DNA of 64,000 bases from Bacteroidota bacterium (GCA_018970395.1 JAGWWM010000004.1:28401-92400); one strand, 5' to 3'; shown: positions 8,341 to 17,722, counted from the stretch's first letter. The notes: a model not told the origin generated them from the letters alone. Made by a program: numbers and translations.

Positions 8341-10295
8341 TATTTTTTTCTATCTGGCACCCATTCATAATCCAGTTGCCTTTTTTCCAGATTGGCAGCA
8401 ACTACCAGGATGCTTACCGGATCCCCGATTCTGAAAGAACGTCCGCTTCTTTTGCCAGTTAAGCGGTAGTCTTCTTCTACAAATATAAAATCATCTACAT
8501 GACTGATGGAAAGCAAACTTACCAGTCCTTCGCATTTGTGCTCAACTGTTTCTACCCAAAAACCAAAAGCAGCTACGCCGCTGATGACACCTTCAAATGT
8601 TTCTCCCACAAACTGACGCATATATTCAACCTGTTTGTATTTGTTGGCAGCACGTTCACTTTCCATAGCGGCACGTTCCCGCTCACTGCAATGCTTACAT
8701 TGCTGCTCCATTTTTTTATCCACTTTCAATGTTCCATTCAAACATTGTTCGAGTATGCGGTGTACCAGCACATCCGGATATCTTCGGATGGGAGAAGTGA
8801 AATGACAATAGTGCTTAAATCCTAAACCGTAATGCCCTGTATTGTTTGCCGTATAAACAGCTTTTGCCATCGTACGAATGCCAAGGGTTTCCAACACATG
8901 CTGCTCGGGTTTGCCTTTCACATCCCGCAGCATTTGGTTGAAAGAAGCAGCAATTTTTTCGGGTGAAGAAGTGTCAAAGGTATGTCCATACTTGCGTGCA
9001 AAAGCCGAAAAGATGCCCAACTTGGCTTCATCGGGCGTATCGTGAACGCGATACGGGAAAGGGATAGGCTTGTTATTCACTTGAAGTCCTCCGATATACA
9101 ATGCCACCTGTTTATTGGCCAATAGCATGAACTCTTCAATTAGCTGATGCGCGGCTTTACTCTCTTTTACCATAATACCAACTGGCACCTGTTTGTCATC
9201 CAAAACAAAACGCACCTCCTGCGAAGAAAAATTAATCGCTCCTTTTTGAAATCTTTCCGAGCGCAATTGTTGCGCCATTTGATTTAACAGAAGAATTTCA
9301 TCTCTATACAAACCCGCCCCGCTTTCAATAATATCCTGCACTTCTTCATAAGTAAAGCGATGATCGGAATGAATGAGTGTTTTGCCCAACCATACTGATT
9401 TTACTTCCGCATCCTTTGTCATGGTAAACACAGCGGAAAAAGTATATTTATCCTCATGCGGCCGCAACGAACACAATTCATTTGAAATTTTTTCCGGCAA
9501 CATCGGCAATACACGATCAGGCAGATAGACAGAAGTAGCGCGGAAATAGGCTTCCTCATCGAGGAGAGAACCGGGTGTAATAAAGTGACTAACATCTGCA
9601 ATATGTACCCCAACTTCGTAGGTACCATCAGGTAAGAATTGAATGGAGAGGGCATCATCAAAATCTTTTGCATCTACCGGATCAATGGTAAAAGTGAGTG
9701 TTTTGCGGAAGTCCTTCCTTTTTGCAATAGCTTCTTCCGTAATGCGATCTGACAGTCTTAATGATTCCTCCAATTGTTCGGGAGAGAACTGCAGGGTAAA
9801 GCCGGATTGCATCAGAATCTGCTTCATCGCAAGATCATTTTCCGCATCTGCAGTAATCAATTCTACAATAATCCCTTCCGGCATTTTCATTTTAGGTTCC
9901 CACTTTGAAAGCCGGGCAATTACTTTTTGCTGATGAGAAGCCCGATTCAGCGCCTCAAGCGGAATAGAAAAATCAGGCATAGGGCGCTCGGACTGCGCAA
10001 TAAAAAAAGCCTGCTGTTTGTGAATAGCAACATGTCCGATAAAAGTAAGCTGTTTGCGATGCAATACCCTCCGGATTACTCCTTCTGTTTTACCGCTTGA
10101 ACTCTGTTTCACAATTTCCACTTCCACCGTATCGCCGTGGAGGGCACAACCAAAATGCTGGGGTTTCACCATCACATCTTTTTGCAGATTGTCAACGGTT
10201 ACATAGCCCATGCCGCTTCGGGTAATTTCAATGATTCCCCGATGCAAACCATTACCGGGTGCTTTTACTTTTATTTTTTTCTTTTTGTTTTTCAA
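8340..10295 (-). CDS. rnr: Ribonuclease R (RNase II/R family 3'-5' exoribonuclease)
   Basis: This 651-residue exonuclease degrades structured RNA. The domain order is a basic N-terminus, cold-shock/OB segments (about 15-150), the RNB catalytic domain with the Mg2+-binding aspartates in TIDPVDAKDFDDALS (about 205-219), the family segment HYGLGFKHYCHFTSPIRRYPD, and a C-terminal S1 domain (GETFEGVISGVAAFGFWVE). It is shorter than E. coli RNase R (813 residues) because it lacks the N-terminal helix-turn-helix and most of the basic tail. It overlaps lpxK by 4 nt and the polyprenyl synthase gene by 1 nt. Confidence 0.92.
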   Translation of the reverse strand: MKNKKKKIKVKAPGNGLHRGIIEITRSGMGYVTVDNLQKDVMVKPQHFGCALHGDTVEVEIVKQSSSGKTEGVIRRVLHRKQLTFIGHVAIHKQQAFFIAQSERPMPDFSIPLEALNRASHQQKVIARLSKWEPKMKMPEGIIVELITADAENDLAMKQILMQSGFTLQFSPEQLEESLRLSDRITEEAIAKRKDFRKTLTFTIDPVDAKDFDDALSIQFLPDGTYEVGVHIADVSHFITPGSLLDEEAYFRATSVYLPDRVLPMLPEKISNELCSLRPHEDKYTFSAVFTMTKDAEVKSVWLGKTLIHSDHRFTYEEVQDIIESGAGLYRDEILLLNQMAQQLRSERFQKGAINFSSQEVRFVLDDKQVPVGIMVKESKAAHQLIEEFMLLANKQVALYIGGLQVNNKPIPFPYRVHDTPDEAKLGIFSAFARKYGHTFDTSSPEKIAASFNQMLRDVKGKPEQHVLETLGIRTMAKAVYTANNTGHYGLGFKHYCHFTSPIRRYPDVLVHRILEQCLNGTLKVDKKMEQQCKHCSERERAAMESERAANKYKQVEYMRQFVGETFEGVISGVAAFGFWVETVEHKCEGLVSLLSISHVDDFIFVEEDYRLTGKRSGRSFRIGDPVSILVVAANLEKRQLDYEWVPDRKK

Positions 10296-11389
10296 CTTTG
10301 AATTGTTTGTTGCTGAGGAAAATCAAAATGCTCCACAAATCTTTCGATGGAACGCATCAACACTTCTTCCTCGTTAAATAAAATTTCATGCTCAATCGGA
10401 ATGACAAAAATCGGCAAGCTCTTCAGTGCCTCTTTGAATTTAATCAGTCTAACCGCATCTTTTTCTGTCGTTAAAATCATCTTGTCCTTTCCGGTTAATT
10501 TTTGATACCGATGATGCAGCTCCTCCACATCATCTATGGTAAAGATATGATGATCGCCATAGCTCAGCTGGTCATACCCGTGCGCCTGTTCTGTCAGCAT
10601 TTTTTTGAGCGGTTCAAAATTGGCGATACCGGTTACGAGCAGCACATCAGTATATGCCGACAATGTTCGTGAAATCTGTTTATCCAAAAAATGATACGGC
10701 TTACCATATACAATTTTAGAAAATAAGACTTTCTGATGCGGCAACGGATTCATTTCATTTTTGATTTTTGCCGCCGCTTCGGCACTCAGGTTCTCCGGAC
10801 ATTTGGTTACCACAATGATATCCGCTCTTTTATAACTGCTTTTCTGATCTCTCAGATTGCCGGTAGGCAAATAAAAATCCCGGGTAAATAAATCGGCTGC
10901 TTCAGTAAGTAGGATGGAAAATCCAGGCTGTATACTGCGGTGCTGAAAAGCATCATCCAATAAAATGATTCTGGTATCAGGACGATCATGCAGGATTTGC
11001 GGAATGGCAACCACCCTTTCTTCTCCTACTGCAACAGGAACTGTTGGGAATTTTTGAAAGAACTGCATGGGCTCATCCCCAATTTCAATGGCGGTTGTCT
11101 GTTCATTTGCCATCAGATATCCTTTGGTTTTTCTTTTATAGCCTCTGCTAAGGACCGCGACAGGATATTTGTGAGCCAATCTTCTGATTAAAAACTCAAT
11201 CATGGGTGATTTACCCGTACCGCCCACGCTTAAGTTGCCAACGCAAATAATCGGAAAATTAAAATAAGCTGAAGTGAGCCATTGCTTATCAAAAAAATAA
11301 TTACGCAGATGAATGATTCCTCCGTAAATAAGCGCCACCGGCAGCAATACGATTCGAAAAGATTGTAAAAAGAAATTAGCCAAATTCAT
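10292..11389 (-). CDS. lpxK: Tetraacyldisaccharide 4'-kinase
   Basis: LpxK phosphorylates the 4' position of the lipid A precursor at the inner membrane. The 365-residue protein starts with a hydrophobic membrane-associating helix (SFRIVLLPVALIYGGII), followed by the Walker A-type loop SVGGTGKSPM (about residues 54-63). Family segments VLSRGYKRKTKGY, GDEPMQFFQKFP and ILLDDAFQHR follow, the last containing the catalytic Asp. It overlaps the 5-formyl-THF cyclo-ligase gene upstream by 14 nt and rnr downstream by 4 nt. It places lipid A synthesis in this operon, as expected for a Gram-negative cell. Confidence 0.92.
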   Translation of the reverse strand: MNLANFFLQSFRIVLLPVALIYGGIIHLRNYFFDKQWLTSAYFNFPIICVGNLSVGGTGKSPMIEFLIRRLAHKYPVAVLSRGYKRKTKGYLMANEQTTAIEIGDEPMQFFQKFPTVPVAVGEERVVAIPQILHDRPDTRIILLDDAFQHRSIQPGFSILLTEAADLFTRDFYLPTGNLRDQKSSYKRADIIVVTKCPENLSAEAAAKIKNEMNPLPHQKVLFSKIVYGKPYHFLDKQISRTLSAYTDVLLVTGIANFEPLKKMLTEQAHGYDQLSYGDHHIFTIDDVEELHHRYQKLTGKDKMILTTEKDAVRLIKFKEALKSLPIFVIPIEHEILFNEEEVLMRSIERFVEHFDFPQQQTIQS

Positions 11390-11942
11390 ATATACGTTCC
11401 GGCGTGATGCAAAGATTTAAAGATATATCAAAATCATCAGTATCACTGATTTCTTTTAGGGGTTCAAAATAGGAAAGACCTATTTTCAGCGCCTTTGGAT
11501 TACAGTGCGCTAAAAACCGATCGTAATACCCTTTCCCGTACCCAACCCGATTTCCATTTTCATCAAAAGCCAGCAGCGGGACTAGAATCACATCAATTAA
11601 TTCAGGATGAATGATTTCGCCCTCCACAGGTTCCTCTACTCCCCATCTGTTTGGAAGAAGAATGGTGTTTTCATTATAAATCACCGCTTCGAGTTCATTG
11701 CCCTTGATGCGGGGAACCGCTTTAATCAGTTCAGGAAACTGAACCTCTAAATGGTGAACCAAATTATAGGGAGGTAATTCATGAAGTAAATCAGAAGAGA
11801 GGTAGTGATGAAGATATCGGATGGAAGGAAAGGAAAGTTTGCCAAAATGCCGCATTATATTCAGGAGCGCATTTTCTTTATCCGAAACCATTAATTCAGC
11901 TCTCTTTTGTTTAAAATGTTCACGTATCTGTTTTTTCTTCAT
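11376..11942 (-). CDS. 5-formyltetrahydrofolate cyclo-ligase
   Basis: This ATP-dependent enzyme converts 5-formyl-THF to 5,10-methenyl-THF, returning stored folate to the one-carbon pool. From ATG 11942 the product is 188 residues: MKKKQIREHFKQKRAEL is a typical start, and the C-terminal half has the diagnostic VPLLAFDENGNRVGYGKGYYDRFL. An in-frame upstream start near 12050 would add 36 residues inside rsmD that do not look like this family, so I reject it. The gene overlaps the end of rsmD by 23 nt and the start of lpxK by 14 nt. Confidence 0.88.
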   Translation of the reverse strand: MKKKQIREHFKQKRAELMVSDKENALLNIMRHFGKLSFPSIRYLHHYLSSDLLHELPPYNLVHHLEVQFPELIKAVPRIKGNELEAVIYNENTILLPNRWGVEEPVEGEIIHPELIDVILVPLLAFDENGNRVGYGKGYYDRFLAHCNPKALKIGLSYFEPLKEISDTDDFDISLNLCITPERIYEFG

Positions 11943-12483
11943 TAGAATCGGTTTGAGAAAAGATGGAAAAAACAGTCGTCCCGTAGTGCCGCTCTGCAAG
12001 AAAGTACGGATGATTTTTATATTGATTTCTTGGAGTGTGTTCCAGTACAAACCAACCTCCTTTTTTCAGAAGTCCGTGTTGAAAAACAAGGATGGGTATC
12101 TGATCTATAGTGGTCAATGCGTAAGGCGGACCCGCGAAAATAAAATCATAGGATGCGTTTGCCTGCGACATGAATTTAAACACATCCATTTTTACCAGCT
12201 GCAGCGGAACGCCCAGTTGCTTTGCCGTTTGTTGGATGAAAGCAGCCATAGCGGGATCTTTTTCCACAATGGTCAACTCCGCAGCGCCTCTGCTGGCAAG
12301 TTCATAACTGATACTTCCTGTTCCCCCAAACAAATCGAGTGTATGAATGCCCTCTAAGTTGAATTGATGATTCAGGATATTAAATAAACCGGTTTTCGCT
12401 ACATCGGTAGTCGGACGGGTGTAAGGCATTTTGGCGGGAGGACGGATCATTCTGCCGCCCAAAGTTCCACTTATGATACGCAT
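11920..12483 (-). CDS. rsmD: RsmD family 16S rRNA methyltransferase (G966 m2G type) with altered catalytic motif
   Basis: RsmD methylates N2 of G966 in 16S rRNA using SAM. The 187-residue protein starts MRIISGTLGGRMIRPP and has the substrate-side TRPTTDVAKTGLFNIL and the SAM-binding motif I LDLFGGTGSISYELASRG. The catalytic motif IV, normally DPPY, here reads FIFAGPPYAL, with Gly118 (codon GGT at 12130-12132) in place of Asp. A single base change (GAT to GGT) explains it. Other motifs look intact. Activity is therefore uncertain. Overlaps with both neighbours imply coupled expression. Confidence 0.85.
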   Translation of the reverse strand: MRIISGTLGGRMIRPPAKMPYTRPTTDVAKTGLFNILNHQFNLEGIHTLDLFGGTGSISYELASRGAAELTIVEKDPAMAAFIQQTAKQLGVPLQLVKMDVFKFMSQANASYDFIFAGPPYALTTIDQIPILVFQHGLLKKGGWFVLEHTPRNQYKNHPYFLAERHYGTTVFSIFSQTDSNEEKTDT

Positions 12484-13376
12484 GTCAGAATTCTGTCTAT
12501 ATGAGCAAGGGGTTGGGTAAAAGAAAATTCATCCGTTAGTGGGAACTTAAATTGCTGAACCGGAATCCAACTGATATTTCGGATATACTGTTTGAGTAAC
12601 CGGGTTATGGCGGATTCCGTATCTATAAAACCGTCCAGTTCAACTACAATGGTTTCGGGATCCAATGAAAAAGAAGCAATGATTTTTAATAAGAGATAGA
12701 GCATATCCTCGGGTGTTTCAAAAGGATACGACTGATGTAGTAACCACTTTTGTTCTTTTTGAACAGCGACAAACATAGTGTGCCCGATGACAGTCAACCT
12801 GATTAAAGCAGAAAGTCCTGCTGTTTGTAATTGGGTTGCTGCATACGGCATCCATACTACATTAGAAAATCGGGTTGTTACCGCATCAAAAAAATCTTTT
12901 TCAATCCCTTGCAGAAATTTCCCCTCCAAAGACGGCATGGGATATGGCTGGATGATTTCATCCGGATCAATACCCAGAGTAAAATTCCAACAGGCATTTT
13001 CTTCAGCAGCCGTTTTTAAAACTTCAGGAATAAAAATTGTCCTTGGGGAATAATGAACCACAAGCACCCGATTAAAGGAATGATGCAGCAGGTTTGCCGG
13101 CAAAAAGGATTTCAACTGATCCGCAAAAGAGCTATCACTTGATTTTCGGTCAAAGATCTTCCATTCGCAGACTGAAGATGTCGTTGTATTGTAAACAACA
13201 TAACCCCAGAATGAACGACTGTATTGAATCAGCAAAGCGTCATTGACTGAATAATCGGGGTTGGTATCCGTTACTATTTCGAAAAAAGGATGATGCACGT
13301 TCAATATTCTATGCAATAATAACGATAATTTCGCCAAAAATGATTTTGAAACAAGTGAAGTATGAATGAGGGACAA
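12471..13376 (-). CDS. DUF3822 family protein
   Basis: This protein of about 300 residues matches, by its content and its position directly before rsmD, the DUF3822 family of Bacteroidota; its function is unknown to me. Visible features are a C-terminal VVELDGFIDTESAITRLLKQYI segment and a central VWMPYAATQLQTAGLSALI. No signal peptide or membrane segment is seen. The open frame has no early ATG: the first candidate is TTG at 13376, with further TTG/GTG codons in the next 25 residues, so the start is uncertain. The 5' end overlaps the divergent MATE gene by 15 nt if the TTG is used. Confidence 0.75.
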   Translation of the reverse strand: MSLIHTSLVSKSFLAKLSLLLHRILNVHHPFFEIVTDTNPDYSVNDALLIQYSRSFWGYVVYNTTTSSVCEWKIFDRKSSDSSFADQLKSFLPANLLHHSFNRVLVVHYSPRTIFIPEVLKTAAEENACWNFTLGIDPDEIIQPYPMPSLEGKFLQGIEKDFFDAVTTRFSNVVWMPYAATQLQTAGLSALIRLTVIGHTMFVAVQKEQKWLLHQSYPFETPEDMLYLLLKIIASFSLDPETIVVELDGFIDTESAITRLLKQYIRNISWIPVQQFKFPLTDEFSFTQPLAHIDRILTCVS

Positions 13377-14711
13377 TATATCGCTCCAAAAAATGAGTAT
13401 GCGAATATTCTAAAGGTTTCCCTACCCGTGAGCATGGCACTGGTTATCCCTTTTGTCAATATACTGGCCAATAATTATTTCCTGGGCAAATTGGGTGAGC
13501 TTGAACTGGGCACAGCAGGCATTACCGGTGTATTTTATCTTTTGCTGGCAATGCTGGGCAACGGATTACACAATGCCATTCAGTCTATTATTGCCCGCAG
13601 AACAGGGGAAGGAAGAAAAAATGAAATCGGAAGAACTTTCGGTCAGGGAATGCAAATCAGTTTAGCATTTGCAGTGTTGGTCATTTTGCTAACCTACCTG
13701 TTGCTGCCTCTATTTTTACCGGCCATTTTAAAAAATCAAATCGTTTCAGCAAAAGCTCTTTCGTTTATTTATATCCGGCTTTGGGGAATTCCTTTTCTTT
13801 ATCTGTTTCAATTAGCGAATTGTTTTTTTATGGGAACAACCCACTCCCGTTTCATTGTATGGGGAACTATTTTTCAGGCAGGATTCAATATTTTGCTGGA
13901 TTATTTACTGGTATTCGGAAACTGGGGGTTTCCCAACTTAGGATTCAATGGTGCGGCATGGGCTTCGGTGATAGCAGAAGTTATTGGATTTATAGTCGCC
14001 TGGGTTGTAATGTATGTAAGAAAATTTCCTCAGCAATTTGAACTATTCAAGCATTTTAAGCGACATGCATATACCATTCGGCTGATTATTAAGACAGCCG
14101 CTCCATTAATGGCGCAATATGCAATCAGTATTTTCTGCTGGCTACTCTTTTATATGCTCATTGAACATCAGGGAGAAAGATCGCTCGCTATTTCAAATCT
14201 GATGCGGACATTGTTTAGTCTGACCGGAATTTTTATCTGGGCATTCGCTTCAGCCACCAATACTCTGGTGAGCTATAAAATCGGCAAGGGGGAAAAGGAT
14301 CAGGTAATTAGACTCGTTCATCAGATCACCCATCTTAGTTTGGGTATTTGTTTGTGCATTTTTATTACCTTAAATGTATTTGCTTCACAGGCATTTGAAT
14401 GGTTTGGGTTGAGTGATTCTTTTACACAGGATGGCATTCCGGTGTTACGAATTGTAAGTTTTGCGATTTTATTTCAGAGCGTTGCGGTCGTTTGGCTCAA
14501 TGCCGTTACCGGCACCGGTGATACGCGCGTCAATCTGTTGATTGAAATTGCCGCCATCTTCTTTTATGGGATTTATGTATATGCCGTCATTGAGATCTAT
14601 CACCTGAGTCTGTCCTGGGCATGGGCATCAGAAATTATTTATTGGGTATTTATATGGGGATTTGCAAAGGCTTACATGATTACCGGCAAATGGCGAAAGT
14701 TAAGTTATTGA
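13362..14711 (+). CDS. MATE family efflux transporter
   Basis: This 449-residue inner-membrane protein has about 12 hydrophobic segments arranged as two similar halves, as in multidrug and toxin extrusion (MATE) antiporters. Family features are SLPVSMALVIPFVNILANNYFLG in helix 1, a GNGLHNAIQSIIARRTGE segment after helix 2, and SATNTLVSYKIGKGEKDQV in the second half, equivalent to the first-half motif. Substrates are unknown; cations or drugs are exported against Na+ or H+. The start overlaps the divergent DUF3822 gene and the stop overlaps convergent aroE by 7 nt. Confidence 0.88.
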   Translation: MNEGQYIAPKNEYANILKVSLPVSMALVIPFVNILANNYFLGKLGELELGTAGITGVFYLLLAMLGNGLHNAIQSIIARRTGEGRKNEIGRTFGQGMQISLAFAVLVILLTYLLLPLFLPAILKNQIVSAKALSFIYIRLWGIPFLYLFQLANCFFMGTTHSRFIVWGTIFQAGFNILLDYLLVFGNWGFPNLGFNGAAWASVIAEVIGFIVAWVVMYVRKFPQQFELFKHFKRHAYTIRLIIKTAAPLMAQYAISIFCWLLFYMLIEHQGERSLAISNLMRTLFSLTGIFIWAFASATNTLVSYKIGKGEKDQVIRLVHQITHLSLGICLCIFITLNVFASQAFEWFGLSDSFTQDGIPVLRIVSFAILFQSVAVVWLNAVTGTGDTRVNLLIEIAAIFFYGIYVYAVIEIYHLSLSWAWASEIIYWVFIWGFAKAYMITGKWRKLSY

Positions 14712-15460
14712 GGATTGGCGTTCCATATTTTCCAACTTTCCTCCGCCTGAATGATTAGCATTTCATGACCATTCAGAATAGTTGCTCCTTTCATTTCAGC
14801 TTGTTCTAAAAATAAAGTCTTGGCCGGATTATAGATTAAATCTACACATAGATGATTTACGTTTATGAATTGCATCGGAACCGGTGGACGGCTATGAATA
14901 TCCGGACTCATTCCAAGTGGTGTAGTATTGATGATTAAAAGATGTTCAGCGATGCCTGTTTCATCAAGCTCCTCATAGGCAATGTGTTGATAACCGGGCT
15001 TGCGCGAAACATATTGAAAAGAGATTTGTAATTGTTGCAGGACCCAGGCAACTGCTTTGGCAGCACCTCCGGTACCCAGGATTAGCGCTTTCTTATGAAT
15101 TGGCTTTAGGTAAGGCAGTAACATTTTTTCAAAACCGATTACATCGGTATTAAAACCGTACCGTTCACCATTGACGATTTTAATACAATTGCAGGCACCT
15201 ATATCTTTGACCACTTGACTGGAATGATTTAAAAAAGGAAGTACCGATTCTTTATAGGGAATCGTCACATTCAAACCGCAAAGTGTTGGTTGAGCGTGTA
15301 TCAATTCAGGGAAAGCAGCGATGTCGGCAATTGGAAAAAGTTCATAATGAACATTAGATATTCCTTCCTTCTGAAATTTATCCGTAAAGTATTTTTTTGA
15401 AAAGGAATGACTCAGCGGATAACCGATTAATCCGTATAATTTTTGCAGCGACTCTTTCAT
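14705..15460 (-). CDS. aroE: Shikimate dehydrogenase
   Basis: AroE reduces 3-dehydroshikimate to shikimate with NADPH in the route to chorismate, which feeds the trp operon found at 19-26 kb. The 251-residue protein has the shikimate-binding GYPLSHSFSKKYF at the N-terminus and NVTIPYKESVLPFL with the catalytic Lys. The nucleotide-binding loop is LGTGGAAKAVAWVL, followed by INTTPLGMSPD, and NGHEMLIIQAEESWKIW lies at the end. It follows the ComA-like gene by 16 nt in the same direction. Confidence 0.93.
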   Translation of the reverse strand: MKESLQKLYGLIGYPLSHSFSKKYFTDKFQKEGISNVHYELFPIADIAAFPELIHAQPTLCGLNVTIPYKESVLPFLNHSSQVVKDIGACNCIKIVNGERYGFNTDVIGFEKMLLPYLKPIHKKALILGTGGAAKAVAWVLQQLQISFQYVSRKPGYQHIAYEELDETGIAEHLLIINTTPLGMSPDIHSRPPVPMQFINVNHLCVDLIYNPAKTLFLEQAEMKGATILNGHEMLIIQAEESWKIWNANPQ

Positions 15461-15476
15461 TTACACTTTACAAACT

Positions 15477-16244
15477 TTATAAACTCTTATCCAAAAAGAA
15501 AAAGAAGGAATCCCCTCTCAAACCAACCCTCATAGCTTCCAGCGCAATGATTTCAGAAGGAGCAATATTGCCCAGATTGACATTGCAGCCCAGGAGATCA
15601 ATAAAATAAAGTTGTTGTGCTTTTTGAGGGGCTTCCCAAATGATTTTTTCACCCGGTATTTGGGTAAGAATTTCCTGCACCAGACCTTCTCTTACCTCTC
15701 CGCTTCCCCTATAAATACCGACATTGCCGGCTTCTCTTGCTTCAGCAATCACAAAGCTCGCTCCCGCATCCAACTCCGCCCGCATCAGCTCGATCCATTT
15801 ATAGGGAGGAATAATATGGGTTGCATCTTTGCTACCGACTTCACTTAACACGGTTCCGTATTGTGTAAGCTTTTCGATATAGCCACATTTTTCAGCGTGA
15901 GGAATGGTAATAGATCCATCACTGACCTCCATATACCGGATTCCATAATCCTTACACAGTTGAATATAATCTTCGAATTGATTTCTGATCAGGAAGGCTT
16001 CGAAAAGCGTACCGCCAAAGTAAACCGGAATATCATAGGAAGCATACAATTCAATTTTTTCTCTGAGGTTAGGCGTAACATAGGACGTGCCGAAACCGAG
16101 TTTTACAATATCGGTATGAATAGTAGCGATCGAAAGAAAATTTTTGGTTTCTTCCAGACTAAGCCCTTTGTCCATCACCATAGTAAGACCATTGGTTCTG
16201 GGCTTTGCTAACCTTTCCGGCATTTGATTCAGATGAAAGTTCAT
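15477..16244 (-). CDS. Phosphosulfolactate synthase (ComA) family protein
   Basis: ComA adds sulfite to phosphoenolpyruvate to give (R)-phosphosulfolactate, the first step of coenzyme M synthesis in methanogens. This 255-residue TIM-barrel protein matches the family throughout: PRTNGLTMVMDKGLSLEE, DIVKLGFGTSYV, IPVYFGGTLFEAF, YMEVSDGSITIP, VLSEVGSKD, VIAEAREAGNVGIY, IIWEAPQKAQQ and LGCNVNLGNIAPSEI. Bacteria do not generally make coenzyme M, so its product is probably used otherwise, for example for sulfolactate or sulfonolipids known from Bacteroidota; that is inference. No ComB, ComC or ComDE genes are nearby. It sits between a TPR gene and aroE. Confidence 0.87.
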   Translation of the reverse strand: MNFHLNQMPERLAKPRTNGLTMVMDKGLSLEETKNFLSIATIHTDIVKLGFGTSYVTPNLREKIELYASYDIPVYFGGTLFEAFLIRNQFEDYIQLCKDYGIRYMEVSDGSITIPHAEKCGYIEKLTQYGTVLSEVGSKDATHIIPPYKWIELMRAELDAGASFVIAEAREAGNVGIYRGSGEVREGLVQEILTQIPGEKIIWEAPQKAQQLYFIDLLGCNVNLGNIAPSEIIALEAMRVGLRGDSFFFFLDKSL

Positions 16245-16306
16245 GCCTGCAAAAATAAAGAACGCAGGCAGAAAGACAAGGATTGTTCATATTTCAATTC
16301 AATCTA

Positions 16307-17722
16307 TTACTTTTTCTTCTTGAATTGGGCAATAATTTCAATGGCTTTGGGGTGTTGCATAATTCTGGGACAACTGTCTGTCAGTTTTTTCAATTGACGC
16401 GAATCTGCACTCATCGCAAGTTCAAGCATAGAAAAAGCGGCTTTTGATTTGCCGGCGGAAAAAAGAATACCTACTTTATAGAATAGAAAAACAGGTTTAT
16501 TGGCGGTCGCCTCATATGCAAGACTGGCATAATCATCGGCTTTATCCCAATTTTCAGCTGCCATGAAACATTCAATCAAAGCTATCCATCCTTTAGGATT
16601 TTTAGGTCTGGCTTTTATGAATTTCGCAAAATAAGGTACAGCTTCCGCATATTGAAATTGAGCCGCTAAAGAAAAGCCCATGCCTAAGTTATAGTCGGCA
16701 TTGGAAGGACTTAAATGCAGGGCTTGCTCCAGTTGTTTGACAGCCTGAGAGAAGCGACCTTCATTATGATAGGTGCAGGCAACCTTGTAATAAAGTTTGC
16801 TGTCGGTAGGATTGAGATGAGAGGCTTTCCGGTAATGAAAACGAGCTTGTGCCCACTGTTTGAGTTTTTCGTAACAATAACCAATGGCATCATGTATTAC
16901 TTCTTCAGGACGACTCAACTCTAATACTTTCTCCAGCATTTCAATCGCATCCTTATATTTTCTCATCCGAATGTAGGCATCGCCCATATTGCGATAGGCA
17001 TAGTCCATTTTTTCATCAATGGCAATGCAATACATGTAGGCATCGATGGCCTTCTCATAAAGTTTCAAACCCTGATAAGCGGCAGCCAGATTGAACCAGG
17101 CCAGTTCAGAATAAGGATATTCATCAATAATTTGCTTATGAATACGGATGGAGGCTTCATTTCTGCCTGTAAAATCAGTCCAGAAACAAATTTTATACAA
17201 AGCCTCCTCATTCAAAGGATCTTCTTTGAGGATAAGCTCCAGACAATCAAATATCTTATCAAACTCTTCATAATCGTCATACACATCCGCCAGTTCAAAG
17301 AGCAACTCAATTCTGTCTTCCCCATCGAATTGTGGCATCACTCTTTCCAGAAATTCGATCGCCTGTTCTTGTTGATCGAGCGCAAGAAAGACTTCTGTTT
17401 TGAGAACACAGAGATCCGGGCTGATTCCATCCAGCATTTCGGCTCTGTCCAGTATATCCAGGGCTTCTTCATAGCGCCTGAAATCCAGTAATAAATCAGC
17501 TTTTTTAACCAGCAAAAGTCCTGAATAATTAAAAATGGAAATGCCTATTTCACAGGCCTGTAAAGCTTTATCCAGCTGCTCCTGTTCTTCAAAATGATGG
17601 ATGATTTTTTCAAACTGCTCTTCTTCCAGAAAAGCAGAAGATCTGCCGGTTTTAAGGTTTTCATATTGCCGGAGCAATTCCTCGAACGCCGCCTTATTGT
17701 CTTCCGGTAAACGCTTACTCAT
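16307..17722 (-). CDS. Tetratricopeptide-repeat protein
   Basis: This 471-residue protein consists almost wholly of TPR-type helical hairpins. Clear units include LAWFNLAAAYQGLKLYEKAIDAYMYCIAID, MDYAYRNMGDAYIRMRKYKDAIEM and SKLYYKVACTYHNEGRFSQAVKQLEQAL (each cited in part). The pattern of W/L, G/A and Y at fixed positions repeats about every 34 residues from residue 60 to 440. No signal peptide is visible, so it is probably a cytoplasmic scaffold; its partners are unknown. It is the first gene of a three-gene operon with the ComA-like gene and aroE, 62 nt upstream of the former. Confidence 0.85.
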   Translation of the reverse strand: MSKRLPEDNKAAFEELLRQYENLKTGRSSAFLEEEQFEKIIHHFEEQEQLDKALQACEIGISIFNYSGLLLVKKADLLLDFRRYEEALDILDRAEMLDGISPDLCVLKTEVFLALDQQEQAIEFLERVMPQFDGEDRIELLFELADVYDDYEEFDKIFDCLELILKEDPLNEEALYKICFWTDFTGRNEASIRIHKQIIDEYPYSELAWFNLAAAYQGLKLYEKAIDAYMYCIAIDEKMDYAYRNMGDAYIRMRKYKDAIEMLEKVLELSRPEEVIHDAIGYCYEKLKQWAQARFHYRKASHLNPTDSKLYYKVACTYHNEGRFSQAVKQLEQALHLSPSNADYNLGMGFSLAAQFQYAEAVPYFAKFIKARPKNPKGWIALIECFMAAENWDKADDYASLAYEATANKPVFLFYKVGILFSAGKSKAAFSMLELAMSADSRQLKKLTDSCPRIMQHPKAIEIIAQFKKKK

